A stretch of 64,000 bases of DNA from contig NW_027526680.1 in NCBI RefSeq assembly GCF_052857255.1, positions 1 through 64,000 of the forward strand, in the 5' to 3' direction. Shown in pieces: positions 23,001-36,790 of the stretch (position 1 is the first letter of the stretch; each line of letters starts with the position of its first letter). The DNA comes from Amblyomma americanum (Eukaryota; Arthropoda; Arachnida; Ixodida; Ixodidae). The notes under the pieces were generated by a model. It was not told the origin of the DNA. It searched no databases and saw nothing but the letters and a program-made list of their open reading frames with translations. The translations under genes and the position numbers were made by a program.

Positions 23001-26000
23001 AATCGTCGAAGAGTAGACAAGAAAAAGCTGTAAACTTTTTCTCTCAGAACTGCGCGAAAACTTGTATTCCGGCTCAAATCAACGGGATACATCGTTTTAG
23101 ATCGACACTATCAAGATTCACGAGCATCGATTTTACAAGTCGTCGAAGAGTAGACGAGAGAAAGGTGTAAACTTTTTCTCTCAGAACTGCGCGAAAACTT
23201 GTATTCCGGCTCAAATCAACGGGATACATCGTTTTAGATCGACACTATCAAGATTCACGAGCATCGATTTTACAAGTCGTCGAAGAGTAGACGAGAGAAA
23301 GGTGTAAACTTTTTCTCTCAGAACTGCGCGAAAACTTGTATTCCGGCTCAAAACAACGGGATACATCGTTTTAGATCGAAACAATCAAGATTCACGAGCA
23401 TCGATTTTACAAATCGTCGAAGAGTAGACAAGAAAAAGCTGTAAACTTTTTCTCTCAGAACTGCGCGAAAACTTGTATTCCGGCTCAAATCAACGGGATA
23501 CATCGTTTTAGATCGACACTATCAAGATTCACGAGCATCGATTTTACAAGTCGTCGAAGAGTAGACGAGAGAAAGGTGTAAACTTTTTCTCTCAGAACTG
23601 CGCGAAAACTTGTATTCCGGCTCAAATCAACGGGATACATCGTTTTAGATCGACACTATCAAGATTCACGAGCATCGATTTTACAAGTCGTCGAAGAGTA
23701 GACGAGAGAAAGGTGTAAACTTTTTCTCTCAGAACTGCGCGAAAACTTGTATTCCGGCTCAAATCAACGGGATACATCGTTTTAGATCGACACTATCAAG
23801 ATTCACGAGCATCGATTTTACAAGTCGTCGAAGAGTAGACGAGAGAAAGGTGTAAACTTTTTCTCTCAGAACTGCGCGAAAACTTGTATTCCGGCTCAAA
23901 ACAACGGGATACATCGTTTTAGATCGAAACTATCAAGATTCACGAGCATCGATTTTACAAGTCGTCGAAGAGTAGACGAGAGAAAGGTGTAAACTTTTTC
24001 TCTCAGAACTGCGCGAAAACTTGTATTCCGGCTCAAAACAACGGGATACATCGTTTTAGATCGAAACAATCAAGATTCACGAGCATCGATTTTACAAATC
24101 GTCGAAGAGTAGACAAGAAAAAGCTGTAAACTTTTTCTCTCAGAACTGCGCGAAAACTTGTATTCCGGCTCAAATCAACGGGATACATCGTTTTAGATCG
24201 ACACTATCAAGATTCACGAGCATCGATTTTACAAGTCGTCGAAGAGTAGACGAGAGAAAGGTGTAAACTTTTTCTCTCAGAACTGCGCGAAAACTCGTCT
24301 TCCGGCTCAAAACAACGGGATACATTGTTTTAGAGCGAAACTATCAAGATTCACGAGCATCGATTTTACAAGTCGTCGAAGAGTAGACGAGAGAAAGGTG
24401 TAAACTTTTTCTCTCAGAACTTCGCGAAAACTTGTATTCCGGCTCAAATCAACGGGATACATCGTTTTAGATCGACACTATCAATATTCACGAGCATCGA
24501 TTTTACAAATCGTCGAAGAGTAGACAAGAAAAAGCTGTAAACTTTTTCTCTCAGAACTGCGCGAAAACTTGTATTCCGGCTCAAATCAACGGGATACATC
24601 GTTTTAGATCGAAACTATCAAGATTCACGAGCATCGATTTTACAAGTCGTCGAAGAGTAGACGAGAGAAAGGTGTAAACTTTTTCTCTCAGAACTGCGCG
24701 AAAACTTGTATTCCGGCTCAAAACAACGGGATACATCGTTTTAGATCGAAACAATCAAGATTCACGAGCATCGATTTTACAAATCGTCGAAGAGTAGACA
24801 AGAAAAAGCTGTAAACTTTTTCTCTCAGAACTGCGCGAAAACTTGTATTCCGGCTCAAATCAACGGGATACATCGTTTTAGATCGACACTATCAAGATTC
24901 ACGAGCATCGATTTTACAAGTCGTCGAAGAGTAGACGAGAGAAAGGTGTAAACTTTTTCTCTCAGAACTGCGCGAAAACTCGTCTTCCGGCTCAAAACAA
25001 CGGGATACATTGTTTTAGAGCGAAACTATCAAGATTCACGAGCATCGATTTTACAAGTCGTCGAAGAGTAGACGAGAGAAAGGTGTAAACTTTTTCTCTC
25101 AGAACTTCGCGAAAACTTGTATTCCGGCTCAAATCAACGGGATACATCGTTTTAGATCGACACTATCAAGATTCACGAGCATCGATTTTACAAATCGTCG
25201 AAGAGTAGACAAGAAAAAGCTGTAAACTTTTTCTCTCAGAACTGCGCGAAAACTTGTATTCCGGCTCAAATCAACGGGATACATCGTTTTAGATCGACAC
25301 TATTAAGATTCACGAGCATCGATTTTACAAGTCGTCGAAGAGTAGACGAGAGAAAGGTGTAAACTTTTTCTCTCAGAACTGCGCGAAAACTCGTCTTCCG
25401 GCTCAAAACAACGGGATACATTGTTTTAGAGCGAAACCATCAAGATTCACGAGCATCGATTTTACAAGTCGTCGAAGAGTAGACGAGAGAAAGGTGTAAA
25501 CTTTTTCTCTCAGAACTTCGCGAAAACTTGTATTCCGGCTCAAATCAACGGGATACATCGTTTTAGATCGACACTATCAAGATTCACGAGCATCGATTTT
25601 ACAAATCGTCGAAGAGTAGACAAGAAAAAGCTGTAAACTTTTTCTCTCAGAACTGCGCGAAAACTTGTATTCCGGCTCAAATCAACGGGATACATCGTTT
25701 TAGATCGAAACTATCAAGATTCACGAGCATCGATTTTACAAGTCGTCGAAGAGTAGACGAGAGAAAGGTGTAAACTTTTTCTCTCAGAACTGCGCGAAAA
25801 CTTGTATTCCGGCTCAAAACAACGGGATACATCGTTTTAGATCGAAACAATCAAGATTCACGAGCATCGATTTTACAAATCGTCGAAGAGTAGACAAGAA
25901 AAAGCTGTAAACTTTTTCTCTCAGAACTGCGCGAAAACTTGTATTCCGGCTCAAATCAACGGGATACATCGTTTTAGATCGACACTATCAAGATTCACGA

Positions 26001-27043
26001 GCATCGATTTTACAAGTCGTCGAAGAGTAGACGAGAGAAAGGTGTAAACTTTTTCTCTCAGAACTGCGCGAAAACTCGTCTTCCGGCTCAAAACAACGGT
26101 ATACATTGTTTTAGAGCGAAACTATCAAGATTCACGAGCATCGATTTTACAAGTCGTCGAAGAGTAGACGAGAGAAAGGTGTAAACTTTTTCTCTCAGAA
26201 CTTCGCGAAAACTTGTATTCCGGCTCAAATCAACGGGATACATCGTTTTAGATCGACACTATCAAGATTCACGAGCATCGATTTTACAAATCGTCGAAGA
26301 GTAGACAAGAAAAAGCTGTAAACTTTTTCTCTCAGAACTGCGCGAAAACTTGTATTCCGGCTCAAATCAACGGGATACATCGTTTTAGATCGACACTATC
26401 AAGATTCACGAGCATCGATTTTACAAGTCGTCGAAGAGTAGACGAGAGAAAGGTGTAAACTTTTTCTCTCAGAACTGCGCGAAAACTTGTATTCCGGCTC
26501 AAATCAACGGGATACATCGTTTTAGATCGACACTATCAAGATTCACGAGCATCGATTTTACAAGTCGTCGAAGAGTAGAGGAGAGAAAGGTGTAAACTTT
26601 TTCTCTCAGAACTGCGCGAAAACTTGTATTCCGGCTCAAAACAACGGGATACATCGTTTTAGATCGAAACTATCAAGATTCACGAGCATCGATTTTACAA
26701 GTCGTCGAAGAGTAGACGAGAGAAAGGTGTAATCTTTTTCTCTCAGAACTGCGCGAAAACTTGTATTCCGGCTCAAAACAACGGGATACATCGTTTTAGA
26801 TCGAAACAATCAAGATTCACGAGCATCGATTTTACAAATCGTCGAAGAGTAGACAAGAAAAAGCTGTAAACTTTTTCTCTCAGAACTGCGCGAAAACTTG
26901 TATTCCGGCTCAAATCAACGGGATACATCGTTTTAGATCGACACTATCAAGATTCACGAGCATCGATTTTACAAGTCGTCGAAGAGTAGACGAGAGAAAG
27001 GTGTAAACTTTTTCTCTCAGAACTGCGCGAAAACTTGTATTCC
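17049..27043. repeat. Satellite domain A, second copy
   Basis: About 73 units of types A and B in the same order as 1-12807, minus 23 units. Two units near 17518 and 18749 lack TTT in CATCGATTACAAATCG, and one near 20929 lacks AAG (AATCGATTCACG). At 20082 a unit reads CGTTTAAAATCG. The domain is otherwise clean at 137-bp spacing and has no genes. The longest open frame of the window, 102 codons on the minus strand at 20747-21055, lies here and is judged spurious. Confidence 0.9.
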
Positions 27044-30000
27044 GGCTCAAAACAACGGGATACATTGTTTTAGAGCGAAACTATCAAGATTCACGAGCAT
27101 CGATTTTACAAGTCGTCGACGAGTAGATGAGAGAAAGGTGTAAACTTTTTCTCTCAGAACTGCGCGAAAACTTGTATTCCGGCTCAAAACAACGGGATAC
27201 ATCGTTTTAGATCGAAACTACCAAGATTCACGAGCATCGAGTTTACAAGTCGTCGCAGAGTAGACGAGAGAAAGGTGTAAATGTTTCTCTCAGAACTGCG
27301 CGAAAACTTGTATTCCGGCTCAAAACAACGGAATACATTGTTTTAGATCGAAACTAGCAAGATTAACGAGCATCGATTTTACAAGTCGTCGAAGAGTAGA
27401 CGAGAGAAAGGTGTAAACTTTTTCTCTCAGAACTGCGCGAAAACTTGTATTCCGGCTCAAAACAACGGGATACATCGTTTTAGATCGAAACTATCAAGAT
27501 TCACGAGCATCGATTTTACAAGTGGTCGAAGAGTAGACGCGAGAAAGGTGTAAACGTTTTCACTCAGAACTGCGCGAAAAATTGTATTCCGGCTCAAAAC
27601 AACGGGATACATCGTTTTAGATCGAAAGTAGCAAAATTCACGAGCATCGATTTAACAAGTCGTCGAAGAGTAGACGAGAGAATGGTGTAAACGTTTTCTC
27701 TCAAAACTGCGCGAAAACTTGTATTCCGGCTCAAAACAACGGAATACCTCGTTTTAGAGCGATACTATCAAGATTCACGAGCATCGATTCTACAAGTCGT
27801 CGAAGAGTAGACGAGAGAAAGGTGTAAACTTTTTCTCTCAGAACTGTGCGAAAACTTGTATTCCAGCTCAAAACAACGGGATACATCGTTTTAGATCGAA
27901 ACTAGCAAAATTCACAAGCATCAATTTTACAAGTCGTCGAAGAGTAGACGAGAGAAAGGTGTAAACTTTTTCTCTCAGAACTGCGCGAAAACTTGTATTC
28001 CGGCTCAAAACAACGGGATACATCGTTTTAGAGTGATACTATCAAGATTCACGAGCATCGATTATACAAGTCGTCGAAGAGTAGACGAGAAAAAGGTGTA
28101 AACTTTTTCTCTCAGAACTGCGCGAAAACTTTTATTCCGGCTCAAAACAACGGGATACATCGTTTTAGATCGAAACTAGCAAGATTCACGAGCATCGATT
28201 TTACAAGTCGTCGAAGAGTAGACGAGAGAAAGGGGTAAACGTTTTCTCTCAGAACTGCGCGAAAACTCGTATTCCGTCTCAAAACAACGGGATACATTGT
28301 TTTAGAACGAAACTATCAAGATTCACGAGCATCAATTTTACAAGTCGTCGAAGAGTAGACGAGAGAAAGGTGTAAACTTTTTCTCTCAGAACTGCGCGAA
28401 AACTTGTATTCCGGCTCAAAACAACGGGATACATCGTTTTAGATCGAAACTAGCAAGATTCACGAGCATCGATTTTACAAGTCGTCGCAGAGTAGACGAG
28501 AGAAAGGTGTAAATTTTTCTCTCAGAACTGCGCGAAAACTTGTATTCCGGCTCAAAACAACGGAATACATCGTTTTAGATCTAAACTATCAAGATTCACG
28601 AGCATCGATTTTACAAGTCGTCGAAGAGTAGACGATAGAAAGGTGTAAACTTTTTCTCTCAAAACTGCGCAAAAACTTGTATTCCGGCTCAAAACATTGG
28701 GATACATCGTTTTAGATCGAAACTAGCAAGATTCACGAGCATCGATTTTACAAGTCGTCGAAGAGTTGACGAGAGAAAGGTGTAAACTTTTTCTCTCAGA
28801 ACTGCGCGAAAACTTGTATTCCGGCTCAAAACAACGGGATACATCGTTTTAGATCGAAACAATGAAGATTTACGAGCATCGATTTTACAAGTCGTCGCAG
28901 AGTAGACGAGAGAAAGGTGTAAATTTTTCTCTCAGAACTGCGCGAAAACTTGTATTCCGGCTCAAAACAACGGAATACATCGTTTTAGATCTAAACTATC
29001 AAGATTCACGAGCATCGATTTTACAAGTCGTCGAAGAGTAGACGATAGAAAGGTGTAAACTTTTTCTCTCAAAACTGCGCAAAAACTTGTATTCCGGCTC
29101 AAAACATTGGGATACATCGTTTTAGATCGAAACTAGCAAGATTCACGAGCATCGATTTTACAAGTCGTCGAAGAGTTGACGAGAGAAAGGTGTAAACTTT
29201 TTCTCTCAGAACTGCGCGAAAACTTGTATTGCGGCTCAAAACAACGGGATACATCGTTTTAGATCAAGACAAGCAAAATTCACGAGCATCGATTTTACAA
29301 GTCGTCGAAGAGTAGACGAAAGAAAGGTGTAAACTTTTTCTCTCAGAACTGCGCGAAAACTTGTATTCCGGCTCAAAACAACGGGATACATCGTTTTAGA
29401 TCGACACTATCAAGATTCACGAGCATCGATTTTACAAGTCGTCGAAGAGTTGACGAGAGAAAGGTGTAAACTTTTTCTCTCAGAACTGCGCGAAAACTTG
29501 TATTCCGGCTCAAAACAACGGGATACATCATTTTAGATCGAAACAATGAAGATTAACGAGCATCGATTTTACAAGTCGTCGAAGAGTAGACGAGAGAAAG
29601 GGGTAAACGTTTTCTCTCAGAACTGCGCGAAAACTCGTATTCCGTCTCAAAACAACGAGATACATTGTTTTAGAACGAAACTATCAAGATTCACGAGCAT
29701 CAATTTTACAAGTCGTCGAAGAGTAGACGAGAGAAAGGTGTAAACTTTTTCTCTCAGAACTGCGCGAAAACTTGTATTCCGGCTCAAAACAACGGGATAC
29801 ATCGTTTTAGATCGAAACTAGCAAGATTCACGAGCATCGATTTTACAAGTCGTCGCAGAGTAGACGAGAGAAAGGTGTAAATTTTTCTCTCAGAACTGCG
29901 CGAAAACTTGTATTCCGGCTCAAAACAACGGAATACATCGTTTTAGATCTAAACTATCAAGATTCACGAGCATCGATTTTACAAGTCGTCGAAGAGTAGA

Positions 30001-31316
30001 CGATAGAAAGGTGTAAACTTTTTCTCTCAAAACTGCGCAAAAACTTGTATTCCGGCTCAAAACAATGGGATACATCGTTTTAGATCGAAACTAGCAAGAT
30101 TCACGAGCATCGATTTTACAAGTCGTCGAAGAGTAGACGAGAGAAAGGTGTAAACTTTTTCTCTCAGAACTGCGCGAAAACTTGTATTGCGGCTCAAAAC
30201 AACGGGATACATCGTTTTAGATCAAGACAAGCAAAATTCACGAGCATCGATTTTACAAGTCGTCGAAGAGTAGACGAAAGAAAGGTGTAAACTTTTTCTC
30301 TCAGAACTGCGCGAAAACTCGTATTCCGTCTCAAAATAACGGGATACATTGTTTTAGAACGAAACTATCAAGATTCACGAGCATCGATTTTACAAGTCGT
30401 TGAAGAGTAGACGAGAGAAAGGTGTAAACTTTTTCTCTCAGAACTGCGCGAAAACTTGTATTCCGGCTCAAAACAACGGGATATATCGTTATAGATCGAA
30501 ACTAGCAAGATTCACGAGCATCGATTTTACAGGTCGTCGCAGAGTAGACGAGAGAAAGGTGTAAATTTTTCTCTCAGAACTGCGGGAAAACTTGTATTCC
30601 GGCTCAAAACAACGGAATACATCGTTTTAGATCGAAACTAGCAAGATTCACGAGCATCCATTTTACAAGTCGTCGAAGAGTAGACGAGAAAAAGGTGTAA
30701 ACTTTTTCTCTCAGAACTGCGCGAAAACTAGTATTCCGGCTCAAAACAACGGGATACATCGTTTTAGATCGAAACTAGCACGATTAACGAGCATCGATTT
30801 TACAAGTCGTCGAAGAGTAGACGAGAGAAAGGGGTAAACCTTTTTTCTCAGAACTGCGCGAAAACTCGTATTCCGTCTGAAAACAACGGGATACATTGTT
30901 TTAGAACGAAACTATCAAGATTCACGAGCATCAATTTTACAAGTCGTCGAAGAGTAGACGAGAGAAAGGTGTAAACTTTTTCTCTCATAACTGCGCGAAA
31001 ACTTGTATTCCGGCTCAAAACAACGGGATACATCGTTTTATATCGAAACTAGCAAGATTCACGAGCATCGATTTTACAACTCGTCGCAGAGTAGACGAGA
31101 GAAAGGTGTGAATTTTTCTCTCAGAACTGCGCGAAAACTTGTATTCCGGCTCAAAACAACGGAATACATCGTTTTAGATCTAAACTATCAAGATTCACCA
31201 GCATCGATTTTACAAGTCGTCGAAGAGTAGACGATAGAAAGGTGTAAACTTTTTCTCTCAAAACTGCGCGAAAACTAGTATTCCGGCTCAAAACAACGGG
31301 ATACATCGTTTTAGAT
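17452..31316. repeat. Large duplicated A-B block, copy 2
   Basis: Partner of 1-16806. It contains a domain A part and a domain B part in the same order. It carries the 8-unit 1096-bp repeat of domain A (markers at 24293, 24978, 25389 and 26074) but only one copy of the 23-unit block and one of the 3-unit block. Differences from copy 1 include ATTATAC near 28060 for ATTCTAC, TTGTATTCC at 25531 for TTGCATTCC, and CGTTTAAAATCG near 20082. The boundary from 16807 to 17451 has no partner inside the window; its domain-A part (17049 onward) would correspond to sequence left of position 1. Confidence 0.88.
24293..26484. repeat. Domain A 8-unit repeat, two copies (second block)
   Basis: ACTCGTCTTCC markers at 24293, 24978, 25389 and 26074 reproduce the 5-3-5 unit spacing of 6906-9097, so the 1096-bp periodicity holds for two copies (24293-25388 and 25389-26484). 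CACTATTAAG at 25298 and AAACCATC near 25435 sit in the same relative places. Confidence 0.85.
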
Positions 31317-31831
31317 CGAAACTAGCACGATTAACGAGCATCGATTTTACAAGTCGTCGAAGAGTAGACGAGAGAAAGGGGTAAACCTTTTTTCTCAGAA
31401 CTGCGCGAAAACTCGTATTCCGTCTGAAAACAACGGGATACATTGTTTTAGAACGAAACTATCAAGATTCACGAGCATAAATTTTACAAGTCGTCGAAGA
31501 GTAGACGAGAGAAAGGTGTAAACTTTTTCTCTCATAACTGCGCAAAAATTTGTATTCCGGCTCAAAACAACGGGATACATCGTTTTATATCGAAACTAGC
31601 AAGATTCACGAGCATCGATTTTACAAGTCGTCGCAGAGTAGACGAGAGAAAGGTGTGAATTTTTCTCTCAGAACTGCGCGAAAACTTGTATTCCGGCTCA
31701 AAACAACGGAATACATCGTTTTAGATCTAAACTATCAAGATTCACCAGCATCGATTTTACAAGTCGTCGAAGAGTAGACGATAGAAAGGTGTAAACTTTT
31801 TCTCTCAAAACTGCGCAAAAACTTGTATTCC
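27044..31831. repeat. Satellite domain B, second copy
   Basis: About 35 units matching 12808-16806 at offset 14236, and at 14510 after the two-unit insertion. The insertion (around 30060-30330) adds a type G/H pair: CAATGGG, GCGGCTC, then ATCAAGACAAGC with GACGAAAG. At the right end a four-unit block is duplicated (30725-31815). The domain then passes without a break into the long domain B array. Confidence 0.87.
30725..31815. repeat. 4-unit (547 bp) tandem duplication
   Basis: The sequence of types C-D-E-F at 30725-31271 is repeated at 31272-31815 with offset 547, which is 4 x 137 minus the one-base deletion carried by type E. TAGCACG occurs at 30776 and 31323, and CTCATAACTGCGC recurs in both. 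Differences are few: CATCAATTTT becomes CATAAATTTT, and CGAAAACTTG becomes CAAAAATTTG in the second copy. Copy 1 of the large block has this run only once, at 16.2-16.75 kb. Confidence 0.85.
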
Positions 31832-34800
31832 GGCTCAAAACAACGGGATACATCGTTTTAGATCGACACTATCAAGATTCACGAGCATCGATTTTACAAG
31901 TCGTCGAAGAGTAGACGAGAGAAAGGGGTAAACGTTTTCTCTCAGAACTGCGCGAAAACTCGTATTCCGTCTCAAAACAACGGGATACATTGTTTTAGAA
32001 CGAAACTATCAAGATTCACGAGCATCAATTTTACAAGTCGTCGAAGAGTAGACGAGAGAAAGGTGTAAACTTTTTCTCTCAGAACTGCGCGAAAACTTGT
32101 ATTCCGGCTCAAAACAACGGGATACATCGTTTTAGATCGAAACTAGCAAGATTCACGAGCATCGATTTTACAAGTCGTCGCAGAGTAGACGAGAGAAAGG
32201 TGTAAATTTTTCTCTCAGAACTGCGCGAAAACTTGTATTCCGGCTCAAAACAACGGAATACATCGTTTTAGATCGAAACTATGAAGATTCACGAGCATCA
32301 ATTTTACAAGTCGTCGAAGAGTAGACGCGAGAAAGGTGTAAACGTTTTCACTCAGAACTGCGCGAAAAATTGTATTCCGGCTCAAAACAACGGGATACAT
32401 CGTTTTAGATCGAAAGTAGCAAAATTCACGAGCATCGATTTAACAAGTCGTCGAAGAGTAGACGAGAGAATGGTGTAAACTTTTTCTCTCAGAACTGCGC
32501 GAAAACTTGTATTCCGGCTCAAAACAACGGAATACATCGTTTTAGAGCGATACTATCAAGATTCACGAGCATCGATTCTACAAGTCGTCGAAGAGTAGAC
32601 GAGAGAAAGGTGTAAACTTTTTCTCTCAGAACTGTGCGAAAACTTGTATTCCAGCTCAAAACAACGGGATACATTGTTTTAGATCGAAACTAGCAAAATT
32701 CACGAGCATCAATTTTACAAGTAGTCGAAGAGTAGACGAGAGAAAGGTGTAAACTTTTTCTCTCAGAACTGCGCGAAAACTTGTATTCCGGCTCAAAACA
32801 AAGGGATACATCGTTTTAGAGTGATACTATCAAGATTCACGAGCATCGATTCTACAAGTCGTCGAAGAGTAGACGAGAAAAAGGTGTAAACTTTTTCTCT
32901 CAGAACTGCGCGAAAAGTTTTATTCCGGCTCAAAACAACGGGATACATCGTTTTAGATCGAAACTAGCAAGATTCACGAGCATCGATTTTACAAGTCGTC
33001 GAAGAGTAGACGAGAGAAAGGTGTAAACTTTTTCTCTCAGAACTGCGCGATAACTTGTATTCCGGCTCAAAACAACGGGATACATCGTTTTAGAGCGATA
33101 CTATCAAGATTCACGAGCATCGATTCTACAAGTCGTCGAAGAGTAGACGAGAGAAAGATGTAAACTTTTTCTCTCAGAACTGCGCGAAAACTTGTATTCC
33201 GGCTCAAAACAACGGGATACATCGTTTTAGATCGAAACTAGCAAGATTCACGAGCATCCATTTTCCAAGTCGTCGAAGAGTAGACGAGAAAAAGGTGTAA
33301 ACTTTTTCTCTCAGAACTGCGCGAAAACTAGTATTCCGGCTCAAAACAACGGGATACATCGTTTTAGATCGAAACTAGCAAGATTCACGAGCATCCATTT
33401 TCCAAGTCGTCGAAGAGTAGACGAGAAAAAGGTGTAAACTTTTTCTCTCAGAACTGCGCGAAAACTAGTATTCCGGCTCAAAACAACGGGATACATCGTT
33501 TTAGATCGAAACTAGCACGATTAACGAGCATCGATTTTACAAGTCGTCGAAGAGTAGACGAGAGAAAGGGGTAAACGTTTTCTCTCAGAACTGCGCGAAA
33601 ACTCGTATTCCGTCTCAAAACAACGGGATACATTGTTTTAGAACGAAATTATCAAGATTCACGAGCATCAATTTTACAAGTCGTCGAAGAGTAGACGAGA
33701 GAAAGGTGTAAACTTTTTCTCTCAGAACTGCGCGAAAACTTGTATTCCGGCTCAAAACAACGGGATACATCGTTTTAGATCGACACTATCAAGATTCACG
33801 AGCATCGATTTTACAAGTCGTCGAAGAGTAGACGAGAGAAAGGGGTAAACGTTTTCTCTCAGAACTGCGCGAAAACTCGTATTCCGTCTCAAAACAACGG
33901 GATACATTGTTTTAGAACGAAACTATCAAGATTCACGAGCATCAATTTTACAAGTCGTCGAAGAGTAGACGAGAGAAAGGTGTAAACTTTTTCTCTCAGA
34001 ACTGCGCGAAAACTTGTATTCCGGCTCAAAACAACGGGATACATCGTTTTAGATCGAAACTAGCAAGATTCACGAGCATCGATTTTACAAGTCGTCGCAG
34101 AGTAGACGAGAGAAAGGTGTAAATTTTTCTCTCAGAACTGCGCGAAAACTTGTATTCCGGCTCAAAACAACGGAATACATCGTTTTAGATCGAAACTATG
34201 AAGATTCACGAGCATCAATTTTACAAGTCGTCGAAGAGTAGACGCGAGAAAGGTGTAAACGTTTTCACTCAGAACTGCGCGAAAAATTGTATTCCGGCTC
34301 AAAACAACGGGATACATCGTTTTAGATCGAAAGTAGCAAAATTCACGAGCATCGATTTAACAAGTCGTCGAAGAGTAGACGAGAAAAAGGTGTAAACTTT
34401 TTCTCTCAGAACTGCGCGAAAACTAGTATTCCGGCTCAAAACAACGGGATACATCGTTTTAGATCGAAACTAGCACGATTAACGAGCATCGATTTTACAA
34501 GTCGTCGAAGAGTAGACGAGAGAAAGGGGTAAACGTTTTCTCTCAGAACTGCGCGAAAACTCGTATTCCGTCTCAAAACAACGGGATACATTGTTTTAGA
34601 ACGAAATTATCAAGATTCACGAGCATCAATTTTACAAGTCGTCGAAGAGTAGACGAGAGAAAGGTGTAAACTTTTTCTCTCAGAACTGCGCGAAAACTTG
34701 TATTCCGGCTCAAAACAACGGGATACATTGTTTTAGAACGAAACTATCAAGATTCACGAGCATCAATTTTACAAGTCGTCGAAGAGTAGACGAGAGAAAG

Positions 34801-36790
34801 GTGTAAACTTTTTCTCTCATAACTGCGCGAAAACTTGTATTCCGGCTCAAAACAACGGGATACATCGTTTTAGATCGACACTATCAAGATTCACGAGCAT
34901 CGATTTTACAAGTCGTCGAAGAGTAGACGAGAGAAAGGGGTAAACGTTTTCTCTCAGAACTGCGCGAAAACTCGTATTCCGTCTCAAAACAACGGGATAC
35001 ATTGTTTTAGAACGAAACTATCAAGATTCACGAGCATCAATTTTACAAGTCGTCGAAGAGTAGACGAGAGAAAGGTGTAAACTTTTTCTCTCAGAACTGC
35101 GCGAAAACTTGTATTCCGGCTCAAAACAACGGGATACATCGTTTTAGATCGAAACTAGCAAGATTCACGAGCATCGATTTTACAAGTCGTCGCAGAGTAG
35201 ACGAGAGAAAGGTGTAAATTTTTCTCTCAGAACTGCGCGAAAACTTGTATTCCGGCTCAAAACAACGGAATACATCGTTTTAGATCGAAACTATGAAGAT
35301 TCACGAGCATCAATTTTACAAGTCGTCGAAGAGTAGACGCGAGAAAGGTGTAAACGTTTTCACTCAGAACTGCGCGAAAAATTGTATTCCGGCTCAAAAC
35401 AACGGGATACATCGTTTTAGATCGAAAGTAGCAAAATTCACGAGCATCGATTTAACAAGTCGTCGAAGAGTAGACGAGAGAATGGTGTAAACTTTTTCTC
35501 TCAGAACTGCGCGAAAACTTGTATTCCGGCTCAAAACAACGGAATACATCGTTTTAGAGCGATACTATCAAGATTCACGAGCATCGATTCTACAAGTCGT
35601 CGAAGAGTAGACGAGAGAAAGGTGTAAACTTTTTCTCTCAGAACTGTGCGAAAACTTGTATTCCAGCTCAAAACAACGGGATACATTGTTTTAGATCGAA
35701 ACTAGCAAAATTCACGAGCATCAATTTTACAAGTCGTCGAAGAGTAGACGAGAGAAAGGTGTAAACTTTTTCTCTCAGAACTGCGCGAAAACTTGTATTC
35801 CGGCTCAAAACAAAGGGATACATCGTTTTAGAGTGATACTATCAAGATTCACGAGCATCGATTCTACAAGTCGTCGAAGAGTAGACGAGAAAAAGGTGTA
35901 AACTTTTTCTCTCAGAACTGCGCGAAAACTTTTATTCCGGCTCAAAACAACGGGATACATCGTTTTAGATCGAAACTAGCAAGATTCACGAGCATCGATT
36001 TTACAAGTCGTCGAAGAGTAGACGAGAGAAAGGTGTAAACTTTTTCTCTCAGAACTGCGCGATAACTTGTATTCCGGCTCAAAACAACGGGATACATCGT
36101 TTTAGAGCGATACTATCAAGATTCACGAGCATCGATTCTACAAGTCGTCGAAGAGTAGACGAGAGAAAGATGTAAACTTTTTCTCTCAGAACTGCGCGAA
36201 AACTTGTATTCCGGCTCAAAACAACGGGATACATCGTTTTAGATCGAAACTAGCAAGATTCACGAGCATCCATTTTCCAAGTCGTCGAAGAGTAGACGAG
36301 AAAAAGGTGTAAACTTTTTCTCTCAGAACTGCGCGAAAACTAGTATTCCGGCTCAAAACAACGGGATACATCGTTTTAGATCGAAACTAGCAAGATTCAC
36401 GAGCATCCATTTTCCAAGTCGTCGAAGAGTAGACGAGAAAAAGGTGTAAACTTTTTCTCTCAGAACTGCGCGAAAACTAGTATTCCGGCTCAAAACAACG
36501 GGATACATCGTTTTAGATCGAAACTAGCACGATTAACGAGCATCGATTTTACAAGTCGTCGAAGAGTAGACGAGAGAAAGGGGTAAACGTTTTCTCTCAG
36601 AACTGCGCGAAAACTCGTATTCCGTCTCAAAACAACGGGATACATTGTTTTAGAACGAAATTATCAAGATTCACGAGCATCAATTTTACAAGTCGTCGAA
36701 GAGTAGACGAGAGAAAGGTGTAAACTTTTTCTCTCAGAACTGCGCGAAAACTTGTATTCCGGCTCAAAACAACGGGATACATCGTTTTAG
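31827..36790. repeat. 3012-bp tandem duplication
   Basis: Block 31827-34838 repeats from 34839 to about 36790 (partial) at offset 3012, i.e. 22 units less two one-base deletions. Anchors are GATCGACACT (31861/34873), AAACTATGAAG (32278/35290), CATTTTCCAAG (near 33260/36271) and GAACGAAATT (33641/36653). The tail of the first unit repeats the start of the same block again at offset 1917 (33778 onward), ending in a mosaic unit with GACGAGAAAAAGG near 34380. Confidence 0.82.
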
